Assembly (NCBI RefSeq): GCF_019059575.1
Contig: NW_024881507.1
Span: forward strand, 868,001 to 932,000
Source of the DNA: Amphibalanus amphitrite
Taxonomy: Eukaryota; Arthropoda; Thecostraca; Balanomorpha; Balanidae
Reading direction: 5' to 3'
Length of the DNA stretch: 64,000 bases
Below are positions 24,201-33,670 of this stretch, piece after piece (the stretch's first letter is position 1; each line of letters starts with the position of its first letter). A program made the translations under genes and the position numbers. The notes beneath the pieces were generated by a model, which worked only from the letters and a program-made list of their open reading frames with translations, had not been told where the DNA came from and did no database searches.

Positions 24201-27200
24201 TATGCAGTTCATTAAAAGTCAGACGGCTCTGTTAGGCACCAGCACTTTCTGAGTAATCGCAAAGTCATAATCCTCAGAACTGCATATTCATTATTTGGTG
24301 TCATATTTCGCTCACATTTAGAACAGTAAATTAGAGCAACTACCATTCATGGTCCACATGTTGTATGAATAACAGTTAACGGACAATCGTTCCAATTTTC
24401 AACTTTGCCAGACGACGATTATTATTTGTGTTTTCAGAGACGTCTCGTATAACGCCATCGAGTCAATCTCCGGCCAGCTGTTTCGACATCAGGATCAGCT
24501 GCACGACCTGCTGCTGAGAGACAACAAGATCGCAGATCTTCCCGGCGACACCTTCGTCGGACTCACCGGCCTCCTCATACTGTGAGTAGTTGAAGGGTTT
24601 TCAGCGAGCATGTGGCGTGGCTCGACGCTCAGCTACGCCGCTGTGAGCTGAAAATACTAAATATCTGCTCCCAGCTCAAGGTGCCCTGTAAATAGTCTGG
24701 TCCTAAGCCATGATATCTGTATCTGTATATCTGTACCTCTTAACGTCAGCTTACTCCACATTGTGTGACTGAATTTGGGATAGTGCGGCCGCTGGCTCAG
24801 TCATTGAATGATTCATTCCACGTCTCAATAGTTCTCTTTTGAAATGAATATCTCAGCGATGAGCGATGAGACAGCACATGACGGTTCTCCCAGCACCTCA
24901 CGCATTCAGCTCCGACAGACTGTGATTGAGGGCCTATTCTGCGATCGTGTGCGCTCTATCCGACGCATATGACCTTCGTCTGGATCTATTTTGTCATGAG
25001 ATAAATACCTCAGACGCGTCCTTCATAGAAACAATTATATATCTTCATGATTCATCTTCCTACACCCAAAGGTAGATGCACGTGCGCATTTCGGCTGGTC
25101 TGAGCGGGTCCAAGCTGCTCCACCTAACCTCAGCTCCAGCCACTGTCCCAGCCAGTGTCCCATCCAGTATCCCATCCAGTGTCCCACTCGGCGCCCAGCC
25201 CCAGTGACCCAGTCACCGTCTCCTGCGGCGAGGGGCGTGCCGCCGCAGAGACACCTGCCTCAACATCCCATTGTCCTCAGCGACCGGCCCCCACTCTCCG
25301 CACGTCCGCCACCGCTGCCTGTCATGTTTTGTCGCGGCGTACGAGCCCGCAGCCTCCAGTCATTATGTCCGAGTGATGGGCGTGACCCGGCTGAAGAGCC
25401 GCCTTCACGGGCTGAGCTACCCGGCCTGACGGGGCCGATTGTCCAGTGGAGGTCATTTATCGCGCGCGCCGCGCTGTGTCGACCGCCGGACAGGGCGACC
25501 TCAGCGCGCCGCTGACGGGGCCGGCTTTTCATAGGCCGCGGTGCCATTGTGCAATACAAGCTCTTGGACACTGGCGAAAAAGCACTGGTCATCTGATAAA
25601 ACCATTCATGGTGTGAGAGTGGAAGGTCGGCGGGCGTTATGTCCTTATAAGGTGCCCCTGGTCATACTGCGTCAGTCTTTTATATCATACTGCGTCATAC
25701 TGCGTCAGTCTTTTATAGTACCGTCCAAAAAGCACCCAAAAGCTCTTTTCGCCAGTAGATGCAGGTCAAAGTTGCACTCCACTTGAGCTCTATTTACCTT
25801 TGCCATCCTGTATTCTTTCTTCAAAAGATAATACCTCTGAAAGAACTCAGTCTCAGTCCGACTTCTGACTGGTTCGAGACTGAGATGACGTTACTGTGAG
25901 CTGGACGGAGGTATGCGGCTGGCGTCTGTCCAACCATGCGCGACACATGCTCCGGTCTGACAGCTGGTCAAGCCGACACAGCGCCGAGTAGAGGCGGCAA
26001 AAGATGAAAATTTTGGGAACCAGACTCGAACCAGACCCGGCTGGACATTTCTGGAACCAGTCGGACCAGTTATTTGTTGGAATCGGAACCAGTTGGACCC
26101 GTTCCCCAAAAGTCAATTAATACAAACCATTTGTAGGTATCATTAGTTGCATCATGTAAAACAGCCTATTTCCCACTGGGAATACTCATGAGCTACTGTG
26201 TGCAAAGAAACATTCACTTCATTCACTTCATATTTTGCAATAATGTGTAGTGTGCAAGATGTATAGTTTATGGTAGGACCCGGTTGGACCCGTCAGAAAA
26301 TTTCCAGGAACCGGTCTGGACCCATATGGGTCCAGACTGGTTCTTTGGACCGGGTCCTCGGGTCCACATTTTGCCACCTCTAGCGCCGAGCTCTGACACG
26401 TCCTGCTCAACCCCCAGCAACTCTGACCACCCACGAACAGAGCTGTCACCGTCTGTAATGAGGCGACACCGCGGCCCGTGCTGACACGTTTTCACTGACA
26501 CGACGCCACCCGTTCGTAAACGCCAGCCAGTGCAAAGGCATTGAAACAATACACGTCGCCGTACCATTCGAAGTCTGACTCGGTTCGAGCTCAGTTCGCT
26601 CAGAGACGTTCCCGGCTCGGCCGTTATCATTGTGTCGTCACTCATCGGCCGTCATCGTGGCGTCATTAGTGGCTGGCTGAGCGGAGGTTAGGCGCCGCCA
26701 TTCAGCTTACAAACGAGCTGCTCTGTCTGAGGGGCGGCGCGGCCGGCGGGCCCACTCCGGACAGGGTCTGCTCAGTGGAGTGCCGGAGTGCCTCCCCCTG
26801 AGGCCGGCCGTCACAGGGCGCGGTGCTCCGCCCCGCTAACGAACCGTGATACAGCGCTCCGTCAGCCTCCGCACCGCGGCGCCCACAGCCAGCCAATGAC
26901 CATGACACACACACACATTGGCATACAGACCGGCGGACAAAGGGAGGGATGGGCCGAGCCACGGCAAACAGTTCGCCGTACCTACATCTCCGCCCGGCAG
27001 CATGAATCACTTTCTACGGTACACTGGAGTTCCACGAACGGAATCTCGCCGACTCATGTTGAGGTCCAGTGTGGGCCGGTTAATCGGTGTCTCCGGGGCC
27101 ACGATCCCGTCTAACGACTCCCGGGTCGAGTTGTTGGCTCAGAAATCCCTCCGAACTGCGGCCGGGAGTCTCCCGAGCACAGAACACCGTAAAGATGCTG

Positions 27201-30200
27201 GTCATTGGTCGGAAGGACAGTCGATTTCACTTCAAGTGCCACCGGTTCTTTTGAAACAATGCTCATATACCTTCAGATAGAGTCGGAAGTCGAAATAAAA
27301 ACGTAGGGAATTAGCCCGAAAACACTAAATGTAGCATTAGGCCAGAAGTTTATGGTGAATCCATGCCGACCAATTCACCTGTTTCTGGGTTATGCGTGAC
27401 TTCTTTTGTACAATGCAATGTGCATAATAACATCTCTCTGTATCTGACTTTTGCATTCTCTGCCTTCCGACAGTGACCTGCGAGCCAACAAGATCGCCAA
27501 CATCGCCGACGACGCGTTCGAGCCGCTGTCCCGTCTGCAGCGGCTCAACCTGAACGACAACCAGTTCCCGCGTCTGCCGCACCGCGGCCTCTCCAGCGTG
27601 ATGCACCTGCACTGCAGCAACATGCTGGAGCTGCGCGAGTTCCCGGAGCCCGAGCAGCTGCCGCAGCTGCACTCTGTGGAGGTCAGCTACGCCTACCACT
27701 GCTGCCAGTTCCGCGGTCGGAAGACGCCCAGGAACGCGTCCCTGGACCAGCTGCAGGAAACGGTCATCTTCGCCAGCGCCGACCAGCTCGGTCTGATTGG
27801 CGGAGAGCTCTCCTGGAGCGAAGTCAGCCTCGGTGAGCGACCAGGTGACCGCGGGAACACTAGCAGTTAACATCGACAGGACAGGGAGAGGCATAAGAGG
27901 GAACAGTGGGAGCACACCTTGGGATGGCGACAGAGACGGGAAGCTGAGGATTTATTTCTCGGATGTGACGGTCAGGGTGGCGGCACTGTTACAGAGGGTC
28001 CGCTGACAGCAAGCGACTGACAGGTGCTCCTATTTCGTACCGGCGACTGATTTTCAGTGAGGGATTATAAAATTTGATACCAAACAAGCTTATCGATTTC
28101 ATTAATCAATACACGCACAAATCTAGTTGGTCCAGACACCCATTTCACTAAACACAGTTTCAGTTCCAACTTCTTCTTGTGCCGACTGCCCCGCTGATGA
28201 ATGAACTGGCGGGAGCGGCAGTGTGGCCTGGTTTCCGGGCATCTTTAGACGTGTGGCGTTTACTTCGTCAACACATTTTTAGTCGTGTGCGTGCGAAGTT
28301 CGGTCGGTGTTTGCTGAATCAACATAGACCTGCGTCACAGCCTGGCGCGCTCCAGCCGACCCGAGACGGCGTCTACGCGCGCTGATCCTATGACATCACT
28401 TGTGTGCTGTTTTGTTTTAAACTAGGACATTGTAATGACAACGTGTAAACAGTATGCTGTACGCAATTAGTTAAAAGGATGTTTGTGAACGATAAGGATC
28501 AACAGTATTTGCTGCCATCATTTACGAATCTCCTTCAAGTAAAAGGTAGCTGCCAATTTGGTAGACGGCACATATAAAGCCAGGACGTAATGTCATCATT
28601 AATTTTGTCAGGTAGGCAACCGGATTAGCTCGCTAGCCAGTTAGTTTAATTCCAACAGGCATGTCTTATCTAATAAAGGATAAATCCAGGTCACACGATG
28701 TTTCGTCGATCGATGGCTTCACTGTCAAACGTGGCGAGTACTGGGTTAGATACCTCCATTGACCCGGGCCACAATTGTTCCTTCAGACAACCTGACCCTG
28801 GAGGACTACATTGACCCAGACGACCCGAGCCTGTTTGACCTCGGGTCACCCTCCGACGAGCCTCCGACGGAGATCCGCTGCTCGCCTTCGCCCTGTGAGT
28901 GCTCCATAGATGAGTAGACGAGACTCGTAGGGCTTCAGAGGAGGCGAGCATGTGTAAATGCACAGCAGGACAGTATAATTATATTGGTTTTATATCGATG
29001 GATACTGTATGCTTTATTGAAGTGCGCGAGTTACATTGCAAGAAGCTGGTCTAAGTAGTTAAGTGTTTTGTATTGATTTATTAGCAATAACGTATCCGTA
29101 GCAGGCACCCCGCACCTATATCTCGAATAAATGAGGCAATGTCGCCAAGGAAATTGAATTGTTGCTCGGAAATTTCAACTTAACCCGGTCGTAGCCGGAA
29201 AATGTATCGCGCCGTTCCCATTTCCAGCAGCTGTCGCCTGAAACAGAGGACATCGGATGCCTGACTTATTTGTCATCTTCACTCTCGAACAAAGTGAAAC
29301 ATTTAGTACGTTTAACTCAATGTCATTCACTACAGCCTACAAACTTTTGTAAAACAATGCGTTATAAATCATGAGAGCTCTGATGCCCCGTTTATCCGCT
29401 ATTGGCCGTGACCTCATGTGACCTCTCTGACCTCCCCCGCAGCTCCGTTCATGCCGTGTGAGGATCTGTTTGACTGGTGGACCCTGCGCTGCGGCGTCTG
29501 GGTGGTGTTCCTGCTCGCTCTCCTCGGAAACGGCACCGTCGTCTTCGTACTGGTGTTCGCCAGAAGTAAAATGGACGTGCCCCGGTTCCTCGTCTGCAAC
29601 CTGGCCGCCGCCGACTTCTTCATGGGAGTCTACCTCGGTTAGTGTACCCTAAATCCAGAATATTTAGCGAGGCGCAAAAAAAAATCATCAAATTTTTGCT
29701 ACAGTATATCGTAACGTGAAAATAGCTGATAAAGAAGTTGCGTGAAGTCTTCTAGTTACACACTCATGCGCCATAAGGCGACGTCTTTTGTTCATTTAAT
29801 AGCGTCCATGCTATAAGTTTCGCAGCCCTTCTGTGGAGTAGATGCATAAGCCCTGAATCAGGTCGACAGAACCCCTTATCCTCCTCATGCAATCGGCCAA
29901 ATGCCTCTCGATGTCCCTGTTTACTTCCCCGCTCCGATGCGACGGCCGTATCCTTTCCGCCAATATCTCCACACGACGGTCTGCATCGATCGACCTACCA
30001 TAGAGCTCCACCCCGCCGCTTCCGGAGTCTCCTGGTGGGGGCCGGGACAACTCCAGTGGACGAATAGTGGGATGGGAACGGAGGGTGGTGGCCACTTCTT
30101 TGGGACCTCCTGACTGCACTATGGAAGTATAGTATAAACGTTCATATCCTTAAATGGTAGAACGGTGACCGTTCCACGAAAGAATGACTTAAGAGCTCTT

Positions 30201-32702
30201 GCTCTCTAAGCAGCAAGGAGAAGTTATCAGATTTACAACGTGTTTCTAGTCTCATGGCAATTCAAATATGTTGACTTATCGATTCACTTTCTCCCGTCAG
30301 GATTCCTGGCCGTGGTGGACGCCTCCACTCTGGGCAAGTTCCGTCAGTACGCCATCGCCTGGCAGATGTCTGCCGGCTGCAAACTGGCCGGCTTCCTCGG
30401 CGTGCTCAGCTCCGAACTGTCTGTTTTCACGCTGGCCGTCATCACCATGGAACGCAACTATGCCATCACGCACGCCATGCACCTCAACAAGCGGCTCTCT
30501 ATCAAGCACGCCAGCTACATCATGGCCTGCGGCTGGCTGTTCGCGCTGGTGATGGCCACGCTGCCGCTCGTGGGAGTTTCCGACTACCGGCGCTTCGCCG
30601 TGTGCCTGCCCTTCCAGACGGCCGGCGCCGGAACCAGCTACGTCGTACTGCTCATGTTCTTCAACGGGCTGGCCTTCACCATCCTGATGGGCTGCTACTG
30701 GAAGATGTACTGCGCCATCCGAGGCAGCCAGGCCTGGAACTCGAACGACTCCAGGATCGCCAAAAGAATGGCTTTGCTCGTCTTCACCGATTTCCTCTGC
30801 TGGGCTCCGATCGCGTTCTTCGCAGTGACGGCGGCTTTTGGCGTACGTCTTATCGACCTTTCCGGAGCGAAGGTGTTCACTGTCTTCATCCTGCCGTTCA
30901 ACTCCTGCTGCAACCCGTTCTTGTACGCCATCATGACCAAGCAGTTCAAGAAGGACTGTGTCATGATATGTAAGGCGATCGAAGAGTCGCGCGTTACTCG
31001 CGGTATCGGTCGCTGTCGCCACAGCAGTAACTTCAGCAACCGGCACACCCCGGCGAACACCAACAGCCTGGCGGACCGCGCCTCCAAGGAGAGCAAGGAC
31101 AGCGCCCAGTGCAGCTGCAGCCAGCGCCTGCTGCACGAGCCGCTCAAACCGCCGACCCGCAGTCGCTGGGACACCTTCCGAACTCTCTGGTGTCCTGCAC
31201 AGCCCAAGGACCCGCTGGACTCGAGCAACGACTACGCCTACCAGATCGCCGAGATCCAAAAGAACCAGGAGAAGAACAAACGTAACGCCAGCCTGTCGAG
31301 CGATAACTTCAGCTCGTCACGTTCGGACTCACTTCGCGCCCAGAACGGCATGCACCGTTTCGTACCGAACCGGCGCCGTAACTCATGGACTGTAACGCGC
31401 AAGCCTTCTCAGGACTCGAATCTCAGCAGCTCGCGAAACGACTCGTCGGCGACAGCAGGCTCCAACACGACGCAATCTTGGAGACTAAGCCGCTCCAGCG
31501 TTTCTAGTGACATGAGCAGCACAGCTCTGCAGCGAGGCCAGGGCAGTCTGCACAAGTCCAGTCTGGTGGACGGCGCAGAACGTACAGGAAGCTTCAGAGG
31601 CCATCCTCTGCGGCCGACCGTGGTGCGGCAGAACTCAGGCATTCCGCTGTCGCACCCGGCCGGTGCCTCCCACGGCCTCCACCACCCGCACGGTCTGCAC
31701 CACGGGCTCCATCACGGCCTGCACCACCAGCACCCGCTGCTGAAGCAGGCCTCCTCCGGCGGTATCCTCAAGCCGAAGCCGAAGCTGACGCGGCAGATTG
31801 CCTTCTCCGACGAGGCGGCTGCCGCAGCGGCGGCGGCGGTGGCGGCCGGCGGCGGCACCCAGGTGCCGGGCCGACATCACGAGAGCAGCTGCCCGCTGCA
31901 CTGCGCCGAGCCGCCGCCGCGCCGACACTCGCGCTTCCACAACATCTACAGCAAGCTCACCGAGTCTAGTCAGGAGGAGTCGTCGGGAGTCGACGACGGT
32001 GTGGCTCTGGACGACAGCGAGAGCGGCGCCGTCGGCGGCGTCGCGGCCGCACCGCTGCCGGGCGCAGTCGGCGGCACTCCCGCCCAGGTCAAGGTCGAGG
32101 GGCGCAACGGCGGCCTGACGGTGGCGTTCGTGCCGCGGAAACTCAGTACAATCTCCTCTCAGAGCTACAGTCTGCAGAGGGAGAGCCACACCAACCTGAA
32201 CCAGGTCAGCCCGGAGGAGGCCGATGCAGGAGCGGGCACCGTGGCGGCGGCGGTGGAGAGCGGCCTGTCCCAGTCCCAGCCGCTCCCGCCAGAGTCGTCC
32301 CTGGCAGCGCCTTCGACCGCCGCCATCGAGAAGGCGCACAGTGCCGGCGACGTGCGGCAGCTGGCGGCGCGGCCGCGGCCATTTTCCTCTGACACGTGCA
32401 TCTCCCGCGCGGCGCCGCGCCGAGGGACCCCAGCGGGCCCGCTCGCCCTGCCGGCGGAGGCTGATCCACCCAGGCCTCCGTCGCCCAGCGGAATCGAGAC
32501 CTGTCTGGCCGGTGACGAGGGCTTCGACGACATCGACGATGTGGACGAGGACGATGTGCTGGTGATGGGCGGCGCGGCGGGCGCGGCCGGCGGCGAGCAG
32601 GCCGTGCCGCTGCTCTGGAACGCCGACCGGCCCGCGTCCCCGCCCACCCCGCGGGACAGTCCCAGCCCCAGTCCCAGTCCGGAACCCACGGTGGATGTCT
32701 GA
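14663..32702 (+). CDS. rk: Bursicon receptor, type B leucine-rich-repeat GPCR (LGR2/rickets), 15 exons, 5' end missing
   Basis: This is a plasma-membrane receptor. In insects the family binds the bursicon cystine-knot heterodimer, couples to Gs/cAMP and triggers cuticle tanning and wing expansion. Joining the 15 exons gives 4129 nt, about 1375 residues. In order these are: about 17 LRRs (residues 1-440), a C-terminal cap ending in SYAYHCCQF, a hinge with IRCSPSPS and FMPCEDLF, TM1 (GNGTVV), TM2 (LAAAD), a TM3 end MERNYAIT in place of DRY, RFAVCLPF in loop 2, TM6 FTDFLCWAPIAFF, TM7 NPFLY, then a tail of about 580 residues. The segments GSQAWNSNDSRIAKRMALL and RGIGRCRHSSNFSNRHTPAN are, from memory, nearly identical to insect rickets and set it apart from type A (LGR1) and type C (LGR3/relaxin) receptors. 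Twelve consecutive LRR introns are phase 2; the last three are phase 1. Aligned to LGR5, the first exon here is LRR1, so the signal peptide and N-terminal cysteine cap lie upstream. Confidence 0.93.
15050..15118 (+). CDS. rk: rk exon encoding LRR2
   Basis: Acceptor TTGTTTCAG, donor GTGAGT, phase 2 at both ends, 69 nt. It encodes LDLSHNRIGKVPASAFQRL and onward, a canonical LxxLxLxxNxI repeat. The following intron carries the (GA)39 tract starting about 80 nt after the donor. Confidence 0.9.
15197..15274. repeat. (GA)39 microsatellite in rk intron
   Basis: Thirty-nine uninterrupted GA units, followed by GGA-rich purine sequence to about 15440. Confidence 0.95.
15887..15958 (+). CDS. rk: rk exon encoding LRR3
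   Basis: Acceptor CCATAG, donor GTAAGT, phase 2/2, 72 nt. It encodes LSLAWNRIEALAPEAMYGQL and onward, in register with the LRR series. Confidence 0.9.
15959..16651. other. rk intron, no feature seen
   Basis: Ordinary intron sequence between LRR3 and LRR4 with consensus splice sites. Confidence 0.7.
16652..16795 (+). CDS. rk: rk exon encoding LRR4 and LRR5
   Basis: A double-length LRR exon of 144 nt, phase 2/2, with acceptor CTCTTTCAG and donor GTAAGT. It encodes LDLRNNRLSEVTEPSF and then FLDRNMFSSIPSKALAPL. Its length is exactly twice the 72-nt unit, so an ancestral intron has probably been lost here. Confidence 0.9.
16796..17367. other. rk intron, no feature seen
   Basis: Intron between LRR5 and LRR6 with a modestly GC-rich second half. 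Confidence 0.7.
17368..17439 (+). CDS. rk: rk exon encoding LRR6
   Basis: Acceptor TTGGCAG, donor GTGAGT, phase 2/2, 72 nt. It encodes LSLEGNQLTSLPDNALSTL and onward. A 2-kb GC-rich intron follows. Confidence 0.9.
17440..19429. other. rk intron, 2 kb
   Basis: Contains a GC-rich patch (18050-18480) and a run of 14 G at 18255-18268. Open frames here are composition effects and no extra LRR exon was found. Confidence 0.6.
19430..19501 (+). CDS. rk: rk exon encoding LRR7
   Basis: Acceptor ACTGGCAG, donor GTAAGT, phase 2/2, 72 nt. It encodes LNLKNNYLQDIDDEAFAGL and onward. The next intron was invaded by a 1-kb TTAA-flanked miniature element 100 nt after the donor. Confidence 0.9.
19602..20614. 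mobile_element. TTAA-flanked, CCC-ended miniature element (copy C) in rk intron
   Basis: It is bounded by TTAA on both sides with ends TTAACCCGCGCACCGACGG (left) and its complement (right). TTAA targets and 5'-CCC tips are the piggyBac signature, but no transposase frame is present. The motif ACCGACGGGG occurs twice at the left end (19613, 19640) and once reversed at the right (20594). Each end has a G-run/C-run hairpin (19646-19679; 20573-20597). The body is rich in AGGTCA/TGACCT hexamers and TGACGTCA. Copy D (52758-56211) is the same subfamily in opposite orientation. Confidence 0.85.
20961..21029 (+). CDS. rk: rk exon encoding LRR8
   Basis: Acceptor CTCCCTAG, donor GTGAGT, phase 2/2, 69 nt. 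It encodes LELEGNLLTDIPKAIGRL and onward. The shortened repeat with PKAIGRL matches LGR5 repeat 8 (FPVAIRTLGRL), which anchors the repeat numbering. Confidence 0.9.
21500..21643 (+). CDS. rk: rk exon encoding LRR9 and LRR10
   Basis: Acceptor CGGTTGCAG, donor GTGAGT, phase 2/2, 144 nt. It encodes IQLSSNRLTYVKEGVLQR and ELGGNPILTVDRDAFANL. The GGNPI motif matches the YDNPI repeat of LGR4-6. Confidence 0.92.
21929..22069 (+). CDS. rk: rk exon encoding LRR11 and LRR12
   Basis: Acceptor TGTTCCAG, donor GTGAGT, phase 2/2, 141 nt. It encodes LKLSGVKELSVFPNLNGTG and IYGSKLTAVPDDLCSIAP. The FPNLNGT and LC motifs match the irregular LRRs of the family (FPDLKGT, GMC in LGR5). NGT is a possible N-glycosylation site. 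Confidence 0.93.
22070..22432. other. rk intron with degenerate GGGAGCC repeat
   Basis: About 22101-22214 is a purine-rich degenerate minisatellite of GACGGGAGC-like units. The rest is unremarkable. Confidence 0.6.
22433..22498 (+). CDS. rk: rk exon encoding LRR13 (short)
   Basis: Acceptor TTATTTCAG, donor GTAAGT, phase 2/2, 66 nt. It encodes IYLPSNSLRALPKLDQCVDL and onward. It is shorter than the other LRR exons and carries the conserved cysteine of this repeat (LHRC in LGR5). A 1.9-kb intron follows. Confidence 0.9.
22499..24437. other. rk intron, 1.9 kb
   Basis: GC-rich between 22660-23000 and 23400-23900, AT-rich elsewhere. No exon or clear repeat seen. Confidence 0.6.
24438..24581 (+). 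CDS. rk: rk exon encoding LRR14 and LRR15
   Basis: Acceptor GTTTTCAG, donor GTGAGT, phase 2/2, 144 nt. It encodes LDVSYNAIESISGQLFRHQ and LLRDNKIADLPGDTFVGL. The 2.9-kb intron that follows contains a small hAT element. Confidence 0.92.
24582..25988. other. rk intron, first part
   Basis: Holds a 12-bp minisatellite (CCAGTGTCCCAT units, 25141-25187) and a partial duplication of a TCATACTGCGTCAGTC unit (25662-25718). No exon seen. Confidence 0.6.
25989..26382. mobile_element. 394-bp hAT miniature element in rk intron
   Basis: The left end TAGAGGCGGCAAAAGATG and the right end, reversed, TAGAGGTGGCAAAATGTG are flanked by a perfect 8-bp duplication GCGCCGAG (25981-25988, 26383-26390). The interior is built from GGAACCAG/GGACCCG motifs, with a strong hairpin around 26311-26345. 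It has no coding frame. The TAGAGG start and 8-bp duplication fit hAT. Confidence 0.9.
26391..27473. other. rk intron, last part
   Basis: GC-rich in the middle (26650-26900). Nothing else recognised. Confidence 0.6.
27474..27832 (+). CDS. rk: rk exon encoding LRR16, LRR17, C-terminal LRR cap and start of hinge
   Basis: Acceptor TTCCGACAG, donor GTGAGC. It enters in phase 2 and leaves in phase 1. It encodes LDLRANKIANIADDAF, NLNDNQFPRLPHRGL, then LREFPEPEQLPQLHSVEVS followed by YAYHCCQF. The YAYHCC motif is the family's C-terminal cap (YAYQCC in LGR5). A hydrophilic hinge follows, with a possible N-glycosylation site (NAS). Confidence 0.94.
27833..28786. other. rk intron, no feature seen
   Basis: Phase-1 intron within the hinge region with no repeat or extra exon seen. 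Confidence 0.6.
28787..28894 (+). CDS. rk: rk hinge exon, acidic and Tyr-containing
   Basis: Acceptor TCCTTCAG, donor GTGAGT, phase 1/1, 108 nt. It encodes an acidic 36-residue spacer with NLT (possible glycosylation), EDYIDPDDPSLFDLG and the hinge cysteine in IRCSPSP. This is the variable linker between the LRR domain and TM1. Its length and composition are expected for the family, but its sequence is not conserved. Confidence 0.88.
28895..29442. other. rk intron, no feature seen
   Basis: Phase-1 intron before TM1. Confidence 0.6.
29443..29637 (+). CDS. rk: rk exon: end of hinge, TM1 and most of TM2
   Basis: Acceptor CCCCCGCAG, donor GTTAGT (weaker than the others), phase 1/1, 195 nt. It encodes PFMPCEDLFDWWTLRCGVW, TM1 with the conserved GN pair (LLGNGTVV), loop 1 KMDVPRFL and TM2 LAAADFFMGVYLG with the key Asp. 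The C-S/T-P-x-P-F-x-PCE-LF context is diagnostic of LGRs. Confidence 0.94.
29638..30300. other. rk intron, no feature seen
   Basis: Phase-1 intron that splits TM2. Its last 60 bases are open in the downstream frame, but the acceptor at 30299-30300 and the family alignment (YLG joined to FLAVVDAST) place the exon start at 30301. Confidence 0.75.
30301..32702 (+). CDS. rk: rk last exon: rest of TM2, TM3-TM7 and long cytoplasmic tail
   Basis: Acceptor TCTCCCGTCAG, entry in phase 1, open for 2.4 kb to TGA at 32700-32702. It encodes GFLAVVDASTLG, TM3 (LSSELSVFTLAVITMERN), TM4, loop-2 RFAVCLPF, TM5 (FFNGLAFTILMGCYWKMY), TM6 and TM7 (NSCCNPFLYAIM). The Cys in SAGCKLAG and the loop-2 Cys should form the usual disulfide. 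The tail (about 30960-32699) begins with the conserved KAIEESRVTRGIGRCRHSS, then turns Ser-rich with RRNSW-type basophilic kinase sites, a repeated GLHH stretch (31670-31735), an Ala/Gly run (31812-31857), an acidic DDIDDVDEDD patch (near 32535) and a Ser-Pro end. At about 580 residues it is far longer than vertebrate LGR4-6 tails. Confidence 0.95.
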
Positions 32703-33227
32703 GGGACTCTCCCAGTGAACTGCGAACTGTTCGCGTAGACTAGCCAAATGGACGTTCGTCAGCCGCGCATGCGTCAAGCCCACAGCGCTATTCCAAGGGC
32801 GGGGGTTGACGTCAGTGTCCGCGGCCGCTGGACAGTGTGGGACGGGACGAGATGCTCTGTGTCCCACCCGGCTTCCGCCCGAACTCAAGCGCAAAGAGAA
32901 GCGCATCAAATTAAACCGTAAACGTTTAAATGTTGACGCTATTTTAAATGAAATAGTAAAGCATAATGTACCTCATGAGAAAATCTCGTCAACCTTTTAT
33001 GTTTATGTACATTGTAATTTTGACAGTCGGTCCAACCGTTGGTCCGCCAGCCGGGACAGTCAGCAGTCGGTCCGCAATCTCTCGATGCTCGGGGACCGGT
33101 GAGTCGTTCTCTGACCGGCGGAGGCCGGTGCAGTATGGCCGGCGGCAGGCGCTCAGGGGTGACGTTTGTGAGGGTGCGGCGGCGGCGGGGGTTCCCAGCG
33201 CTGGCTCTGCAGCCCCGGGCCGGCTCC

Positions 33228-33282
33228 GTTCCGGGGCCCGGGCCGGCACCGTTCCGGGGCCCGGGCCGGCACCGTTCCGCGG
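33228..33282. repeat. 23-bp GC-rich tandem repeat in the 3' UTR
   Basis: Two full copies and a partial one of GTTCCGGGGCCCGGGCCGG plus CACC. Each unit contains a GGGGCCCGGGCC palindrome. Confidence 0.85.
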
Positions 33283-33648
33283 CACGGCCGGCCGCCCAGT
33301 TCCTCTGTGTCGGTAGACAGTAGCTGTGGCAATCTGAGTCCAAGTGTGATTGTTGTGTCTGCTGTGCCGCCGTGCGCTGAGGGTGCCAGTTTGTATGCGT
33401 GGGTGCGCGACTGCAGTGTGCGTGCCTGACATGGTGTATATGTATTTGTGATAAATTATTTCCAATTTTTATTTAAAGCCATCCGTGTTGCATGTGACCG
33501 GTGACCGTGACAGTATTGGTTGCTGTCGGACGTTTTCTATGTAAAATATAATGACGTGTACAGCAGACGAAGCTGCCATCCATAACGTGAACTGCATCCT
33601 CCTGTTCGCTGCAGATATACATATTAGTGTTGAACGAAGTTTACGTCA

Positions 33649-33654
33649 AATAAA
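33649..33654 (+). promoter_or_regulatory. Polyadenylation signal AATAAA of rk
   Basis: A canonical hexamer in an A-rich context, 947 nt after the stop. The cleavage site is probably 10-30 nt downstream. Confidence 0.5.
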
Positions 33655-33670
33655 ATAACGACGAAAACAA

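Larger units (their letters stand above)
32703..33670 (+). other. rk: 3' UTR of rk
   Basis: Non-coding sequence runs from the stop codon to just beyond the first well-placed AATAAA. It contains a GC-rich 23-bp tandem repeat near 33228. The end is inferred from the signal only. Confidence 0.55.

Noticed and set aside
30240-30300. Extension of the last rk exon upstream to 30240
   Set aside because: The frame is open, but the acceptor at 30299-30300 and the family alignment show these 61 bases are intron.
31635-32909. 424-codon minus-strand open frame
   Set aside because: It lies antisense to the tail-coding part of the last rk exon. Strong third-position GC leaves the opposite strand open.
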